From Ciona savignyi (taxonomy: Eukaryota; Chordata; Ascidiacea; Phlebobranchia; Cionidae): a stretch of 64,000 bases of DNA. The notes beneath the pieces were generated by a model. It saw nothing but the letters and a program-made list of their open reading frames with translations. It ran no database searches and was not told the origin of the DNA. Location of the stretch: NCBI GenBank assembly GCA_000149265.1, contig CH003340.1:476051-540050 (forward strand), given 5' to 3'. This document shows, piece by piece, positions 52,601-61,788 of the stretch (position 1 is the first letter of the stretch; every line of letters begins with the position of its first letter). The translations under genes and the position numbers were made by a program.

Positions 52601-53349
52601 GCCCGATTTCAATCTACGTCGTTTTAATAACCAGGGGCCAATTTTTTTTTTTAGTTTTTTTAGTTTTTTAATAATAACATTTAAATAAAATTAGATAACG
52701 TAGTGTAGAACAAAAACAATGTATGGACTGGCAGCAGCCGAACGGCCGAATAATGCTCACTTTAATTTGTGGTTAAATACCCAGGGGCCAGATACAAGCT
52801 ATGGAGGCGAAATACACAGCGCAGCGCCACATCAGTCAACGACTGGAGATTCAGGTGATGGAGCTTTACAGCAAAGTGAGTGCAATGGAGGGCGAGATGA
52901 CGCTCAGAGAACGAACTCAACTTGGTTCGGCCCCGCGTTCCATCGAGGTACGATGTTGTTATGTTATTTGCCTTTGTTACAACTGAATCGGGGCAACACT
53001 AAAAAGAGGGAAAGAGGGAAACTGCCTACTGAAATTACGGAAACCAATTTATACCCTCCCTGAACACTAATCTCAGCCCCGGAACTGACCCTTACTTCAA
53101 CCCCATGTTTAAAAGGACCTCTAATGGCATAATCTTTATTTTAATTTGCAGTTTCCTCCTTTCCGTTTTCACTCGTTTTAGTTTTCCCCGAAATCGCGCC
53201 GAACTTCAGTACCGAAAGATTTTGAAATGTTCATAAACTTACCAAATGCGTGTCTCTAATAACTACAGGAGTGCTTGGAGAACTTGGCACCTAACCCTCC
53301 AAGCGAACCAAGCGATTTTGTACTAGTTAATGGTGACGTGACCAAATAG
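37673..53349 (+). CDS. TSC1: TSC1 (hamartin), complete, 22 coding exons
   Basis: Scaffold of the TSC1-TSC2-TBC1D7 complex at the lysosome, which switches off Rheb and so mTORC1. Exons: 37673-37894, 38535-38687, 38991-39135, 39859-39999, 40563-40683, 41048-41121, 41657-41779, 43622-43764, 44085-44176, 44313-44387, 44561-44615, 45194-45292, 45600-45720, 46497-46583, 47973-48123, 48913-49204, 50169-50283, 50776-50912, 51564-51727, 51981-52106, 52785-52947 and 53269-53349 (TAG). All phases agree, 959 aa (human 1164). The HEAT-like N-terminal core has [35 protein letters not shown] and [17 protein letters not shown]. The middle is low-complexity but keeps LWSPS and STPL. The C-terminal coiled coil has [15 protein letters not shown] and [16 protein letters not shown]. 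The first donors and phases are strong. The donor at 41121 is the weakest. At least ten SINE-A copies lie in the introns. Confidence 0.95.
37919..38215. repeat. Three tandem ~130-bp repeats in TSC1 intron 1
   Basis: The unit begins ACTATAGTAGTTTATTTTAA and contains CAGTACATGATCTGTACTCT. Copies start at about 37921, 38055 and 38158; the third is diverged and truncated. Confidence 0.85.
38287..38445 (+). repeat. Repeat-D copy in TSC1 intron 1
   Basis: Starts GGTTTAGCAGCCACGTC, contains GACGTGTTCCAACGACTGTC, ends AAAAAATAAACTACTTAAC. Confidence 0.7.
39418..39712 (-). repeat. SINE-A, full length, TSC1 intron 3
   Basis: Antisense to TSC1. An extra tandem GTTCTATTTTGGTAGAACC inside the body makes a small hairpin. 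Confidence 0.85.
40765..41036 (-). repeat. SINE-A abutting a TSC1 acceptor
   Basis: Antisense. The tRNA-like head ends at about 41036, only some 10 bp before the exon at 41048. Flanks resemble each other (GTTATCCCA and ATTATCCAG), so the target duplication may include the acceptor, but this is not clear-cut. Confidence 0.8.
41494..41626 (-). repeat. SINE-A, head half, TSC1 intron 6
   Basis: Antisense, truncated; starts within GTTCAGGCAATGTCAATTAA. About 30 bp before the exon at 41657. Just upstream, GACATAACCTCACG and GGATTATGTCGTTGAG form a local inverted repeat. Confidence 0.75.
42179..42358 (+). repeat. SINE-A, distal half, TSC1 intron 7
   Basis: Sense to TSC1; 5' truncated at the region AGCTAGCCGGTTGTG. 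Confidence 0.75.
43188..43478 (-). repeat. SINE-A, full length, TSC1 intron 7
   Basis: Antisense; tail TAGGATAGGATATTTTATG intact, head ACCACTAGACTATTGGGTCG. Confidence 0.85.
44771..45068 (-). repeat. SINE-A, full length, TSC1 intron 11
   Basis: Antisense, tail AGAATAGGATAGAATACTC, head ACCATCAGACTAACCCATTG. Confidence 0.85.
45775..46074 (+). repeat. SINE-A, full length with longest TATCC tail, TSC1 intron 13
   Basis: Sense to TSC1. Box B AGGTTCGAAACTGG is clean and the tail reads ATCCTATCCTATCCTATCC, the best view of the family's 3' end in this window. Confidence 0.88.
46628..46728 (-). repeat. SINE-B copy, TSC1 intron 14
   Basis: Antisense, close to the splice donor at 46584 (about 45 bp beyond it). 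Confidence 0.78.
47230..47377 (+). repeat. Repeat-D copy, TSC1 intron 14
   Basis: GGTTTGGCGGCCTCAGTCGC at the start, GGGGCAAAAAATAAAAAAAC at the end; directly abuts the pogo-like element. Confidence 0.7.
47379..47920. mobile_element. pogo/Tigger-like non-autonomous element
   Basis: Terminal inverted repeats CAGTGGAACCCCGCTT and AAGCGGGGCTCCACTG (one mismatch), flanked by TA on both sides. Sub-terminal repeats of ACGACCACCYCRCTA occur at both ends. No transposase frame. CAGTGGAACC-type ends with a TA duplication are diagnostic of pogo/Tigger elements. Confidence 0.88.
48318..48608 (-). repeat. SINE-A, full length, TSC1 intron 15
   Basis: Antisense. Tail degraded to TTGGATAGATTTACATG; head CACCAGACTAACCCGTTGG. 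Confidence 0.85.
49334..49440. mobile_element. hAT-like element fragment
   Basis: CAGGGGTCGGCAACCTACAG followed by CTCTTAACCTTTTGATGTGGCTC is a typical hAT terminus. The other end was not found. Confidence 0.45.
49495..50165. repeat. GATCAACT-type minisatellite in TSC1 intron 16
   Basis: Two clusters (49495-49690 and 49985-50165) of a unit like ATGTTGATCAACTGTAATCA, each copy containing the palindrome TTGATCAA. A non-repetitive 290-bp block separates them. The right cluster ends within 10 bp of the acceptor at 50169. Confidence 0.88.
50527..50632 (-). repeat. SINE-A head fragment, TSC1 intron 17
   Basis: Antisense; GCCTTGTCCAAGGACACAAC through CCCCTAGACTAACCGATCGG. Confidence 0.75.
50938..51233 (-). 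repeat. SINE-A, full length, TSC1 intron 18
   Basis: Antisense, starting about 25 bp beyond the donor at 50913. Confidence 0.87.
51745..51870. repeat. Four tandem ~36-bp repeats in TSC1 intron 19
   Basis: Unit like GCATAGCCAACTTTTGTTTA, varying between copies. Begins about 20 bp after the donor at 51728. Confidence 0.8.
52247..52428. mobile_element. hAT-like short element in TSC1 intron 20
   Basis: Ends CAGGCATGGGCAACATACGG and GAAGTTGCTCAGCCCTG, inverted and hAT-like. Interior shared with the element at 37351. Confidence 0.7.
52641..52771 (-). mobile_element. SINE-C copy at TSC1 exon 21 acceptor
   Basis: Second copy of the poly(A) retroposon at 13904: T tract at left, then TTTAAATAAAATTAGATAAC and GGCAGCAGCCGAACGGCCGA. 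Bracketed by CCAGGGGCCA at 52631-52640 and 52781-52790; the second holds the acceptor of the exon at 52785. Confidence 0.75.
52990..53202 (+). mobile_element. MITE-E copy, last TSC1 intron
   Basis: Ends GGGCAACACTAAAAAGAGGG and CGTTTTAGTTTTCCCC. Lies some 40 bp beyond the donor at 52948. Confidence 0.8.
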
Positions 53350-53829
53350 CTATAATAATTCTTATAGAATCTAACGTGACTGAAGTCGGCGCAGGCATAA
53401 ATTGTGGTGGGCGTACAGCGTGGCGATAGTATCAGAATGGCTATAAATCTAAAGACTTTTGCACAGAAAGTGTTTACGCCGACGCTTTTAACTGATTAGT
53501 CCTTTTTAATCAGGCATACATTTAGAAACCACCTTATATATAGGCGATACAGGTGACAAAGCAACGATTGTTGATTTTAGTGATTGTGTAAAGAATATAA
53601 TATCCTGTTTATTCCCGGGCGTCTGACAAGTGGAGTTTCAGGATAGTTAATCGTCAGATTACTCGCATTTGGGTTTAGTTACCAAATTATTGCAGTGTGT
53701 GTTGTATATGTTTAAGAATGGGGGCTCCGTGACCAACAAGGGAATAGTTTTTTTCCGCCACAATAACCTCCATGGTAATGGAATTTCCAGTATAAGCAAG
53801 CTGGTTGGATAAAACGTGGTGTAGTTCAG

Positions 53830-54030
53830 GGCCAAAACTCCAGCGTACACCAGAGGGAATTTAACCCACCTATCTGATATCTTTTTTTAATTGTTTGATA
53901 AATTAAGTGCACCGGAGGGAATTTAACCCAGTCGTTCGATAACTTGTTTACTTTTTTGCTCTATTAATTGCATTAGAGGGAATTTAACCCACTCGTCCGG
54001 AAACTTTGTTTTAACTGTTTGCTATATTAA
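53830..54030. repeat. Three tandem ~65-bp repeats
   Basis: Each unit contains GAGGGAATTTAACCCA and ATTAATTGCA-like sequence; units start near 53852, 53912 and 53974. Confidence 0.8.
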
Positions 54031-54627
54031 TTGCACAGACCCTTTCGGCGATACAAGCAGATGGACAGCACCAGCACATACTGGGTTCGAGTCCTCAACT
54101 CAGCCCGCCTATTCGCAGTGGATTGCTGTCCGATGTCAAACAGTGGAACCAACGCAAAATGGGAACGTGAAAAAAATGTTATTACATATATTGGAAAACT
54201 GCCCAATAAATCACATGGAAAAACATTTCGTTGCGTTTATTGGATGTGGGGAAATGTACAAGGGATATTTATTACTGTCGATTCAACACTGGATGCGATA
54301 TTCAATCTTGTATGAAGGAAGGACAACTCGTCGTTGGTTCATTCTGCAATTAATGACAGTAGTCTATCAGAACTGAATTGTATCTCAATCGCGGTGGGAA
54401 AACGCATAGGCGTTATAATACGGTCATTCTTCAGAATACTTTATGCCCTTAGTCGGGTTACAAACCGTTTGCAGTGGTTTTTATGGAGATCTTACTTTTG
54501 TTTCAGATTCTAGATTGAAAAAAGGATGGCTGAGCCAGGCCACAAACTGTCTGTGAGTCGGCGGAATAATGATTCATTGTTTAAGCTAGTACAGACTAAC
54601 TAACCAGCTTATTTAAAAACATACCAA

Positions 54628-54800
54628 CTGAATAGCATAGTGGGTTAATGTGTCGGCTTTCAGTCGAATGATTGTAGTTTTGAAACTGGTCGCCAGCTAG
54701 TCGGTTGTGTCCTTGGACAAGGTACTTTACGGACATTGCCTATCCAATTAAAGGATCGCCTCAATCATACACAACACAATAGCTTCGGTAAAGCGACGTG
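54628..54800 (+). repeat. SINE-A, degraded, 3' of TSC1
   Basis: Forward: GAAACTGGTCGCCAGCTAGT through ACACAACACAATAGC; the tail is lost. Confidence 0.65.
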
Positions 54801-55081
54801 CAATGGCTTACTAGCATGGGTGTGACCCGTCTTAAAACCCCTAGACGGTTGACGCGCCTTTACCAAGATTTAAAAACCCAAACCTGCAAGTTATATTGCT
54901 TAATACAGGCCTCTACTACCTACCTCCACCTTGTACAGACTTTCTTTCCGCAAGGAGCAAGGTAGCTTTCTCGAAAACTTCTCCTTATCTGCCGGTTGTA
55001 CGGAACACGCACAGTGACGCGAGGACAGATCCTGTGAAGTTATTCACGTTCAATGAGATTTGCGTCATCATAACTCGCCTT

Positions 55082-58000
55082 TTAACTTATGTACAATCGT
55101 TGACATCTAAACCCTTGTGTTCCTTGCGGGCACTGACAACGGTTTCCTCGACCACATGTTCCTCCGTTCCTGCACGGCGGTCGACACTTTTCCGCAGGCT
55201 CTAAAAACGACACAATACAAGTTTTCAAATATCCTGACAGTCCACACATCACACTGATGCAAAATGCTGCTACGAAGCAGCAGGGTAACGTCGACAAAAA
55301 CTAAACGGAGGGAAAGCAGGAAGGCGGGAATTAGGGAAATTGCACACAAAAATGAATATTAGAATTAGATTTAATCATGGGGTTATAGTTTGGGTTAGTT
55401 CTGTGGTTAAGATTAGTGTTTAGGAAAGGGTTAAAATTAATTTATATAGTTTTGGCAAGCAGTTTCCCTCCTTCCCGCATTACCCCATTTTAGTGTTGCC
55501 CGTCCGGTCGGTTACCTGATCGGTAAGGGATTGACCGCCATCTCAATCATATATAATACACAATATACAATAGCTCCGGTAATCCGACGCTGTCCACGAT
55601 ACAACTTTGCCATTTACCTGTGTGATCACGCCCCTTGCTATTTACCAAACACAGGGATAAGCCTTATATATTAAGTAATAATGCTAGAATTCTTACTTTC
55701 TTTTTCGCACCGAGATCCTCGATATGTAGGCTGACACACACACCGGTTTGAGGCAACACAGGTTCCGTTATTTCGGCAAGGAGGGTTGCAGACGAAAGGT
55801 AACGACGATCCTATGCGAAAGGTATTTTGAATTACCGAAATACGAGGATACGGGAGGCGGTGTTACTTGTTCCACAGCGAGGCCCTGACCAGTTCCTTCT
55901 ACAGAAGCACCTGTTCGCTGCAACACATATCCCGGCGTTCTGACAAGCGGGAAAGCAGGTCGGGGTTTGGCAGTAACTTCCCGTGTACAAGTGAGTGCAC
56001 TCGCACTGGTTCGGAGCGACACATCTCCCTCCGTTCGCGCACGGGGGTGTGCACACCGCTGGAACAGAGCTGCTATTAGAATTTACACCACAAGGGAACA
56101 TGTATAGTTAGACCTGTTTTGCAGGCGGCTCCGACCCATCCAGTTGGGCATACACAGAGATTAAACCGCTTGCATCTACCACCGTGGGCACAAGACGGTG
56201 AGCACAAAGCTGTGAATATAAATAATATTTATTTATGAACAGTCGTGTGGCCGAATGGTTCACGCGACCGATACATATACAGGCTTACATATAAAAACGT
56301 TCTTGTTGACGATCCCATCATGGGTTCGAAACTTAGATCGGTAAAAAAATTCCTTAAGAACGGTCGTGTGGCAGAATGGTTCACGCGACCGATACCCATA
56401 CAGGCTTACATAAGGGAAAAACGGTCTTGGTGACGAGCCATCACGAGTTCGAAACTTAGCCGCCCCCTCATCCAAAATAATAATAACTCTTCCTTACGAA
56501 AATATCCAATAGGATAAAGTCCCAAATATTTAAAAGCTGCGAACTTACGAGTACATTCGGGCCCAGGGTAACCAGGTGGACAGTAACACCGGTTCGGAGC
56601 CACGCACAGTCCGTTGTTCAGGCACTCAGCGCCGCATACCGGTTGGCAAGTGAACAAACTGTCGTTTCGTCGTCTGTATCCGTCGTAACAACCACATTCC
56701 CAAGAGCCAGGGACATTAAGGCAGCGTTGCTGGCAGTTACCGCGAGATACCAAAGCGCATTCGTCGATGTCTGGAAAAGTTATCGAGGATTGAAAATTAA
56801 ATCGAACACGAAACAGAAAAATTGGTATAAAATCTTCGGGCGAAGCGAAGGGGAAAAGGAAACATAGTGCCAGTTATGACATATAAAATTTTTTGATCTA
56901 AAACAAATTACACTTTTATATTAATGTGCTTGTTTAGTTGTTTATTGGAATCGTAACCGATTTTAAATGATCAAACTATACGCTGATGTTAATTCGAACA
57001 GCGAAAGAAAGAATAATCCATTTTGATTTGTATCAAGTACGTATAGACATCCCTTGTTTTTGGGAAGTGGATTTCCGGCGTTCAAAACATCCTACCCGTG
57101 CAGTGTCTGCCGTCGCCGTCCAACTTCCATCCTGGCCTGCAGCTGCAAACAATCTCTCCTTCCTGGTTGTGCACGCAGTTGTGATCGCATCCACCGTTCT
57201 TCACAGAGCACGATTTGATTTCTTTGAGGAATGTGGAATAATATGATGCCATTATCACTTAACATACCTGATTCTGCGATATTACTATATGGGCTAAAGT
57301 CCAGACAAAATCATAGATTTATTCTGTGTAGGTATAATTAGCTGCTGCAGATTCACCTCGGCAGGTTGTCAAGTCGTACTCAAGCGTCATGTTGCTCGGG
57401 CATGCGCAGCGATAACCACCGGGCATGTTTACGCATTCGTGGGAACACTCGCCGTTTCTTACTTTGCATTCGTCCATATCTGCAACAAGAAGAAAACTCG
57501 TTGTTTGCCCGTGTGGTGTATGTATGTATGGTATATGACGTGTGACGTATGGTATATATGACGTGTGACGTATGGTATATGACGTGTGACGTATGGTATA
57601 TGACGTGTGACGTATAGTATATGACATGTGACGTATGGTATATTACATGTGACGTATAGTATATGACGTATGACGTATAGTATATAACGTATATTATATG
57701 ACGTATGACGTGTGACGCATGACGTGGCTCACCGATGCAGCTCCTGTCGTCCACGTGAAGCAAGAACCCGATATCGCACGTGCAGAAATAGCTTCCATCG
57801 AGGTTGTGGCAATACTGATCACATCCGCCGTTTTCCACCTCGCACTCGTTTGCGTCTGTTAAAAACAATTTCTTTGTTTAATTAACAGTGTACGACCAAT
57901 GCCTGAATATGTCGTGTTTGGAGTTTTAACATTTTGAAGCAGAAATGGAAGAATACTAAAAAAACGGGTCAAACAATTTGAGGTTGTTTTTTCTTCGAAA

Positions 58001-61000
58001 GAAATTATAAATGAATTTACTTACAATAGAAAGAAACGTTGAAAATGAATTATCTAACTATAAACGTTGCAAAGAAATAAACTCTTTAAACTTATCTCAC
58101 TAAAAGTTGTGATTAATATGTTATAAATATAACTTCAGTTACCAGACCTTCGCAGTTTCGTCCATCTTCCTGCAGTGTGTAGCCTTCTCCACACACGCAG
58201 CTGTAACTTCCAATCCTGTTCTCACACGAGTGGGCGCACAGTGTGTCGTCTTCGCACTCATTTAAATCTGAAAGTAATTGAAGGGCAACACTAAAATGAG
58301 GAAAAACGGGAAAGAGGAGGAAAACTGGTCACTAAAACTATGAAAACGGGAAAGAGGAGGACGGTCGCTAGCTAGTCAGTTGTGTCCTTGGGCAAGGTAC
58401 TTAACGGGCATTGCCTGAACCCAGCGTATTAATGGGTTCTACTAAATTAAAGGAACTTGTGAATCATACACAACATACTGCAATAGCTCGGGCCAGACAA
58501 GGCAGTGTAGCATAAATAAAGCGACGATGGGCGTATTCGTTGTCGATACCAAAAACTAGATGTGATCTATCCTACACCAGGATATAATAATGAGCGACCT
58601 ACCTTTTCAAGTAATTGAATCTAAATAATAATAAATCAAATGCTTAAAAAATAGGCCACATTTTTTTAATATTTTAAAGTTCGGGTATAACACTGTTTAA
58701 ATCACCTCGACATTCATTTTCGTGGCCAGTGAAACCCGATTTGCATTCGCAGCGGAATGACCCTTCTGTGTTCACACAATCAGAAGTCTCGCCGCAGTCG
58801 TTCATCTCCAGCAGACACTCGTCCTCGTCTGTTTGCGGTGACGGTGTCAACAAATCTTTTTTATTCCAAAGTAGGAGTGCTTACCTTCGCAGTCGTTGCC
58901 TACCCTGACAAACCCAGTTGGGCAGTCGCACGTATAATTCCCGACTGTGTTGACGCATACGCTGGGCGGGTGGCACGTCGCATATCCGACTTCGCATTCA
59001 TTCACGTCTGAAATATTATGTAAAGTGAAATTAATTTGCTCGTTTGCGATAAACCAATTACTACCCATCTGGGTTCACGAGACCAGCACGAGCAAAGATG
59101 TATGATCCAAAATCAAACTATGAGTTTGTACGGTTGTGTGGCCGAATGTTTAGTGCGACCGATACATATACCGACTCATATATATCAAAGCGGCCCAAGT
59201 GATGTACCCATTAAAAAAAGGAAGAGCCATGTCCAAGGAGAGTAAATCGACTAGGTATCACATGGTATACAACAACAACAAAACACAAGAAACCAACACT
59301 TCAACCCATTGAGCTAACTTTACGGAGCTATACAACTTACCAAGACACGCGTCGCTAGATGGCGAGAGAACGAAACCACGTGACCTACATTCGCACGTGT
59401 AACTGCCGAAGGTATTTATGCATGAGTTGCCATGGAGCCGCTCACAACCGTCAGAGAACTGACACTCATCCACGTCTGCACAAAATAAAGCGAGTACATA
59501 TGATAGCAAAACTTTAATAAACCAATTTTAGCCAATTTTTAAATAAATTTTTAAAGTAAGCTCGACTAAAGGTTTAAGGTTTAACGGCCACGTTCTTTTT
59601 TACTCCATTGTAATGTGTCTGTTCACTGACGTGTTTTAACTACTGTAGTTTTGCCGTTTTATGTGTCTCACTAACTTCAAATAATTGTGTTATTCTTCTT
59701 TAATGTAACGAAATAGCAAAAAATAAAATAAACTAAAGATCCATTTTCAGAGAATTATAGTGCCATTAACATTTAAGATATTCCGCCTTTAAAGGATAAA
59801 TTATTATGTGTGATATTATTAGTAAAAAGGACCGAATTTGATTTATTCCGCCGCGTACACCCTCTGTTATTTTTATTTTATACGTCACCTTGGCATTGAC
59901 CCCGAGACCACACGTACCCGGTCTCGCATGAACAGTGAAACGAACCAGCGGTGTTGTGGCATTCCGCCTCGCCTCTGCCTTTGCACGGGAGAAGCTCAGG
60001 AAAGCTGCACTCGTCAACATCTATGGAGGAACGGAGTCTAATAATCTTCCACTTGATGTTTTATTCGTTTTTTACTCGTTTTTTTTCATATATGTAGGCT
60101 TAACTTTGAACTATGATTGGTCCCTTGCCAATACCGTTGTCGCGTTAACAATTCGGCCATAAAAGCGTCCGTGTTCTAGTTATTAAGAATTTTAATTTTA
60201 TCTAAAAAAATTAAAATTTGTTTCTCTTGGTATTAAGAGAAACCCATAATAACTGTTGCCCCGCCATCCACCTTCGCAAAGTCCGCTGTGTCGGGTTAAA
60301 ATGTATCCGTTGTTGCAGGCGCACTCAAACGACCCGTCTCTATTGACACAAGTCCCACCATCACCACATATATCATCGTCCAACGAACACTCATCAAAAT
60401 CTGAGAGAAAGTAGGACAATGAGATAAAGAGTATCGGGCGATTGAAAGTATTGTGGGCCAGGTTTGTGGACTGGGGCTTACCGACACACGTGCCCGTCGC
60501 GTCGCTCCATTCGTATCCGCTTAAGCATGTCAACAAGTCTGGGTATGCGTAATCTGCAAATCAAGATTTTACTTATTTCAATCACCATTCGTTCTATTCA
60601 GGGCCATGTATTTTTAAGATGGAATAATATTAACGTTACCACTATTATCCGTGTAGTCCGGTTGCGCGTACGTTCTTTCCTTAGAAGCAATTTCTCGCTC
60701 GGTAACAGGTGGTGATTTCTCTGTGTTACGGCTTGGGGCTGTTGTGACTGCGATTGGTGGTGCAGAATATGGAGAAGATGACGTCCTATCCCCCGACTGG
60801 CTGGGTGAAAATCCAGGCAGTGGCGTTTGAATTTCATGGCCGATGTCCTCTCGATTGACCTCGTATTCGTTAGTGTATTCTTCGTCAGGATAATCGCCTT
60901 CTTCCCCATAATACTCACTTGGATAATCATCTTCGGAAAATGTCACTATTTCATTCTCTACAAATGGCTGAAAATATTTCAAGTTAAAAAAAGCAAATAA

Positions 61001-61166
61001 CGTTAAAACTCTTAAACCCAACCTTTTTTAAGAAGGGTTTATTAAAAAGATTATTAGCAAGTGTACTTACAGATGGGTCGCTGGTGCCTAGAGTAACATC
61101 CGGCTGAGAAGTCGTTAAATCCACTGCAATCAACAGACAAAATAAAACTGAACTTGCAACAAGCAT
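55082..61166 (-). CDS. Secreted multi-EGF protein (fibrillin/fibulin-like EGF array)
   Basis: Likely extracellular matrix or cell-surface ligand protein, 790 aa. Seventeen exons: 61071-61166 (ATG 61166), 60640-60967, 60482-60553, 60272-60400, 59889-60020, 59341-59475, 58885-59007, 58706-58828, 58148-58267, 57733-57855, 57357-57479, 57096-57221, 56549-56770, 56114-56209, 55867-56058, 55697-55810 and 55082-55200. A signal peptide ([19 protein letters not shown]) opens the protein, then an acidic Tyr/Glu/Asp segment and a Ser/Pro/Thr linker. Exon 3 has a lone Cys pair. Ten EGF domains follow; nine begin with the calcium-binding D-x-[DN]-E-C pattern, and the tenth (EIKSC) lacks it. Six short EGF domains of the CxPxCxNGGxCxxPNxC type end the chain. 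Each intron from exon 2 on is phase 1. No TB, laminin or membrane segment is seen, so the exact orthologue is open. Confidence 0.9.
55285..55499 (-). mobile_element. MITE-E copy in EGF gene intron 16
   Basis: ACAAAAACTAAACGGAGGGA at the left, CCCATTTTAGTGTTGCCCG at the right; the best-preserved right terminus of the family here. Confidence 0.8.
56241..56470 (+). repeat. Two SINE-B copies in tandem, EGF gene intron 13
   Basis: Copies at 56241-56350 and 56360-56470 are highly similar over GTGTGGCNGAATGGTTCACG and GGGTTCGAAACTTAG-type box B sequence. They look like a recent tandem duplication or double insertion. Confidence 0.85.
57535..57730. repeat. Minisatellite of TATGACGTGTGACGTATGG units
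   Basis: About ten copies of a ~20-bp unit filling the intron between exons 57357-57479 and 57733-57855. The array reaches within 10 bp of the splice donor at 57732. Open frames on both strands through it are repeat artefacts. Confidence 0.9.
58284..58350 (+). repeat. MITE-E terminal fragment
   Basis: GGGCAACACTAAAATGAGG and a partly duplicated GAAAACGGGAAAGAGGAGG; only one end remains, 15 bp before an EGF exon acceptor (gene orientation). Confidence 0.65.
58365..58505 (+). repeat. SINE-A fragment fused to MITE-E remnant
   Basis: From GGTCGCTAGCTAGTCAGTTG to CAATAGCTCGGGCC; the head is replaced by MITE-E sequence, so one inserted into or recombined with the other. Confidence 0.7.
59134..59215 (+). 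repeat. SINE-B fragment, EGF gene intron 6
   Basis: GGTTGTGTGGCCGAATGTTT, CGACCGATACATATACCGAC; 3' half degraded. Confidence 0.7.
59575..59735 (+). repeat. Repeat-D copy, EGF gene intron 5
   Basis: GGTTTAACGGCCACGTTC at the start, AGCAAAAAATAAAATAAACT at the end. Confidence 0.65.
60110..60172 (-). repeat. SINE-B fragment, EGF gene intron 4
   Basis: Reverse; GTCGCGTTAACAATTCGGCC marks the head. Confidence 0.6.
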
Positions 61167-61788
61167 TATGCACTCCAGCGAAAGTGTTTGGGTGATGGGC
61201 AAATCAAGCTATTGTTTCGTGTGTTCAAGCGAGCATGACAACTCGCCAGACAGCCAAAAAAGGGGTCGACCGCAGTGGCCCGTGGCAAACTGCTGTTTGT
61301 ACAGGTGGGACTTAAACAGGGACAGTGCTGGCGTTTCGCATGCGCCGCAAAATATATTAAAACTCACCAAAAACACAACTTTTGAATAACGCCCTTTATT
61401 GACACTTCTCTAAATAATAGTAAATCATTTGCAATTAATTGCAAAACGCAATGTTTCGCTCGACCCTTAGTTAGGTAAACTCCGAGTAGTATTATCAGAT
61501 ATAGCGAAACTGAAATTCGCAAATCTGAACTCGTAAGTTGTAATCCGACGCTAGTATTCTGCAGGTAAACTTCAAAAATAAAACAAACTATCTTTGTATT
61601 TTGGATATAAATGTATTATTTAAAAAACTTGTTCTCGCAATTGTACAGAAATGTAAGAAAAATAGTACAAAAATATTCTACAAGTAAGCTATATATAAAA
61701 TAACGTAAAACAGACAAAGACTGATTATAGCAAAACCTACTGTTCTACACAAACGTTATTGTTAGATTTCTGAAAAATTTAAACAGTT

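Larger units (their letters stand above)
53350..55081. other. Convergent gap between TSC1 and the EGF-repeat gene
   Basis: Holds a degraded SINE-A remnant at about 53603-53705, a three-copy tandem repeat, and a partial SINE-A. Open frames at 54031-54376 and 54896-55204 have no domain; the latter is antisense to the last EGF exon. Confidence 0.6.

Noticed and set aside
57319..57868. Long minus frames with repeated [14 protein letters not shown] blocks
   Set aside because: Intron minisatellite read through; only the EGF exon parts are coding.
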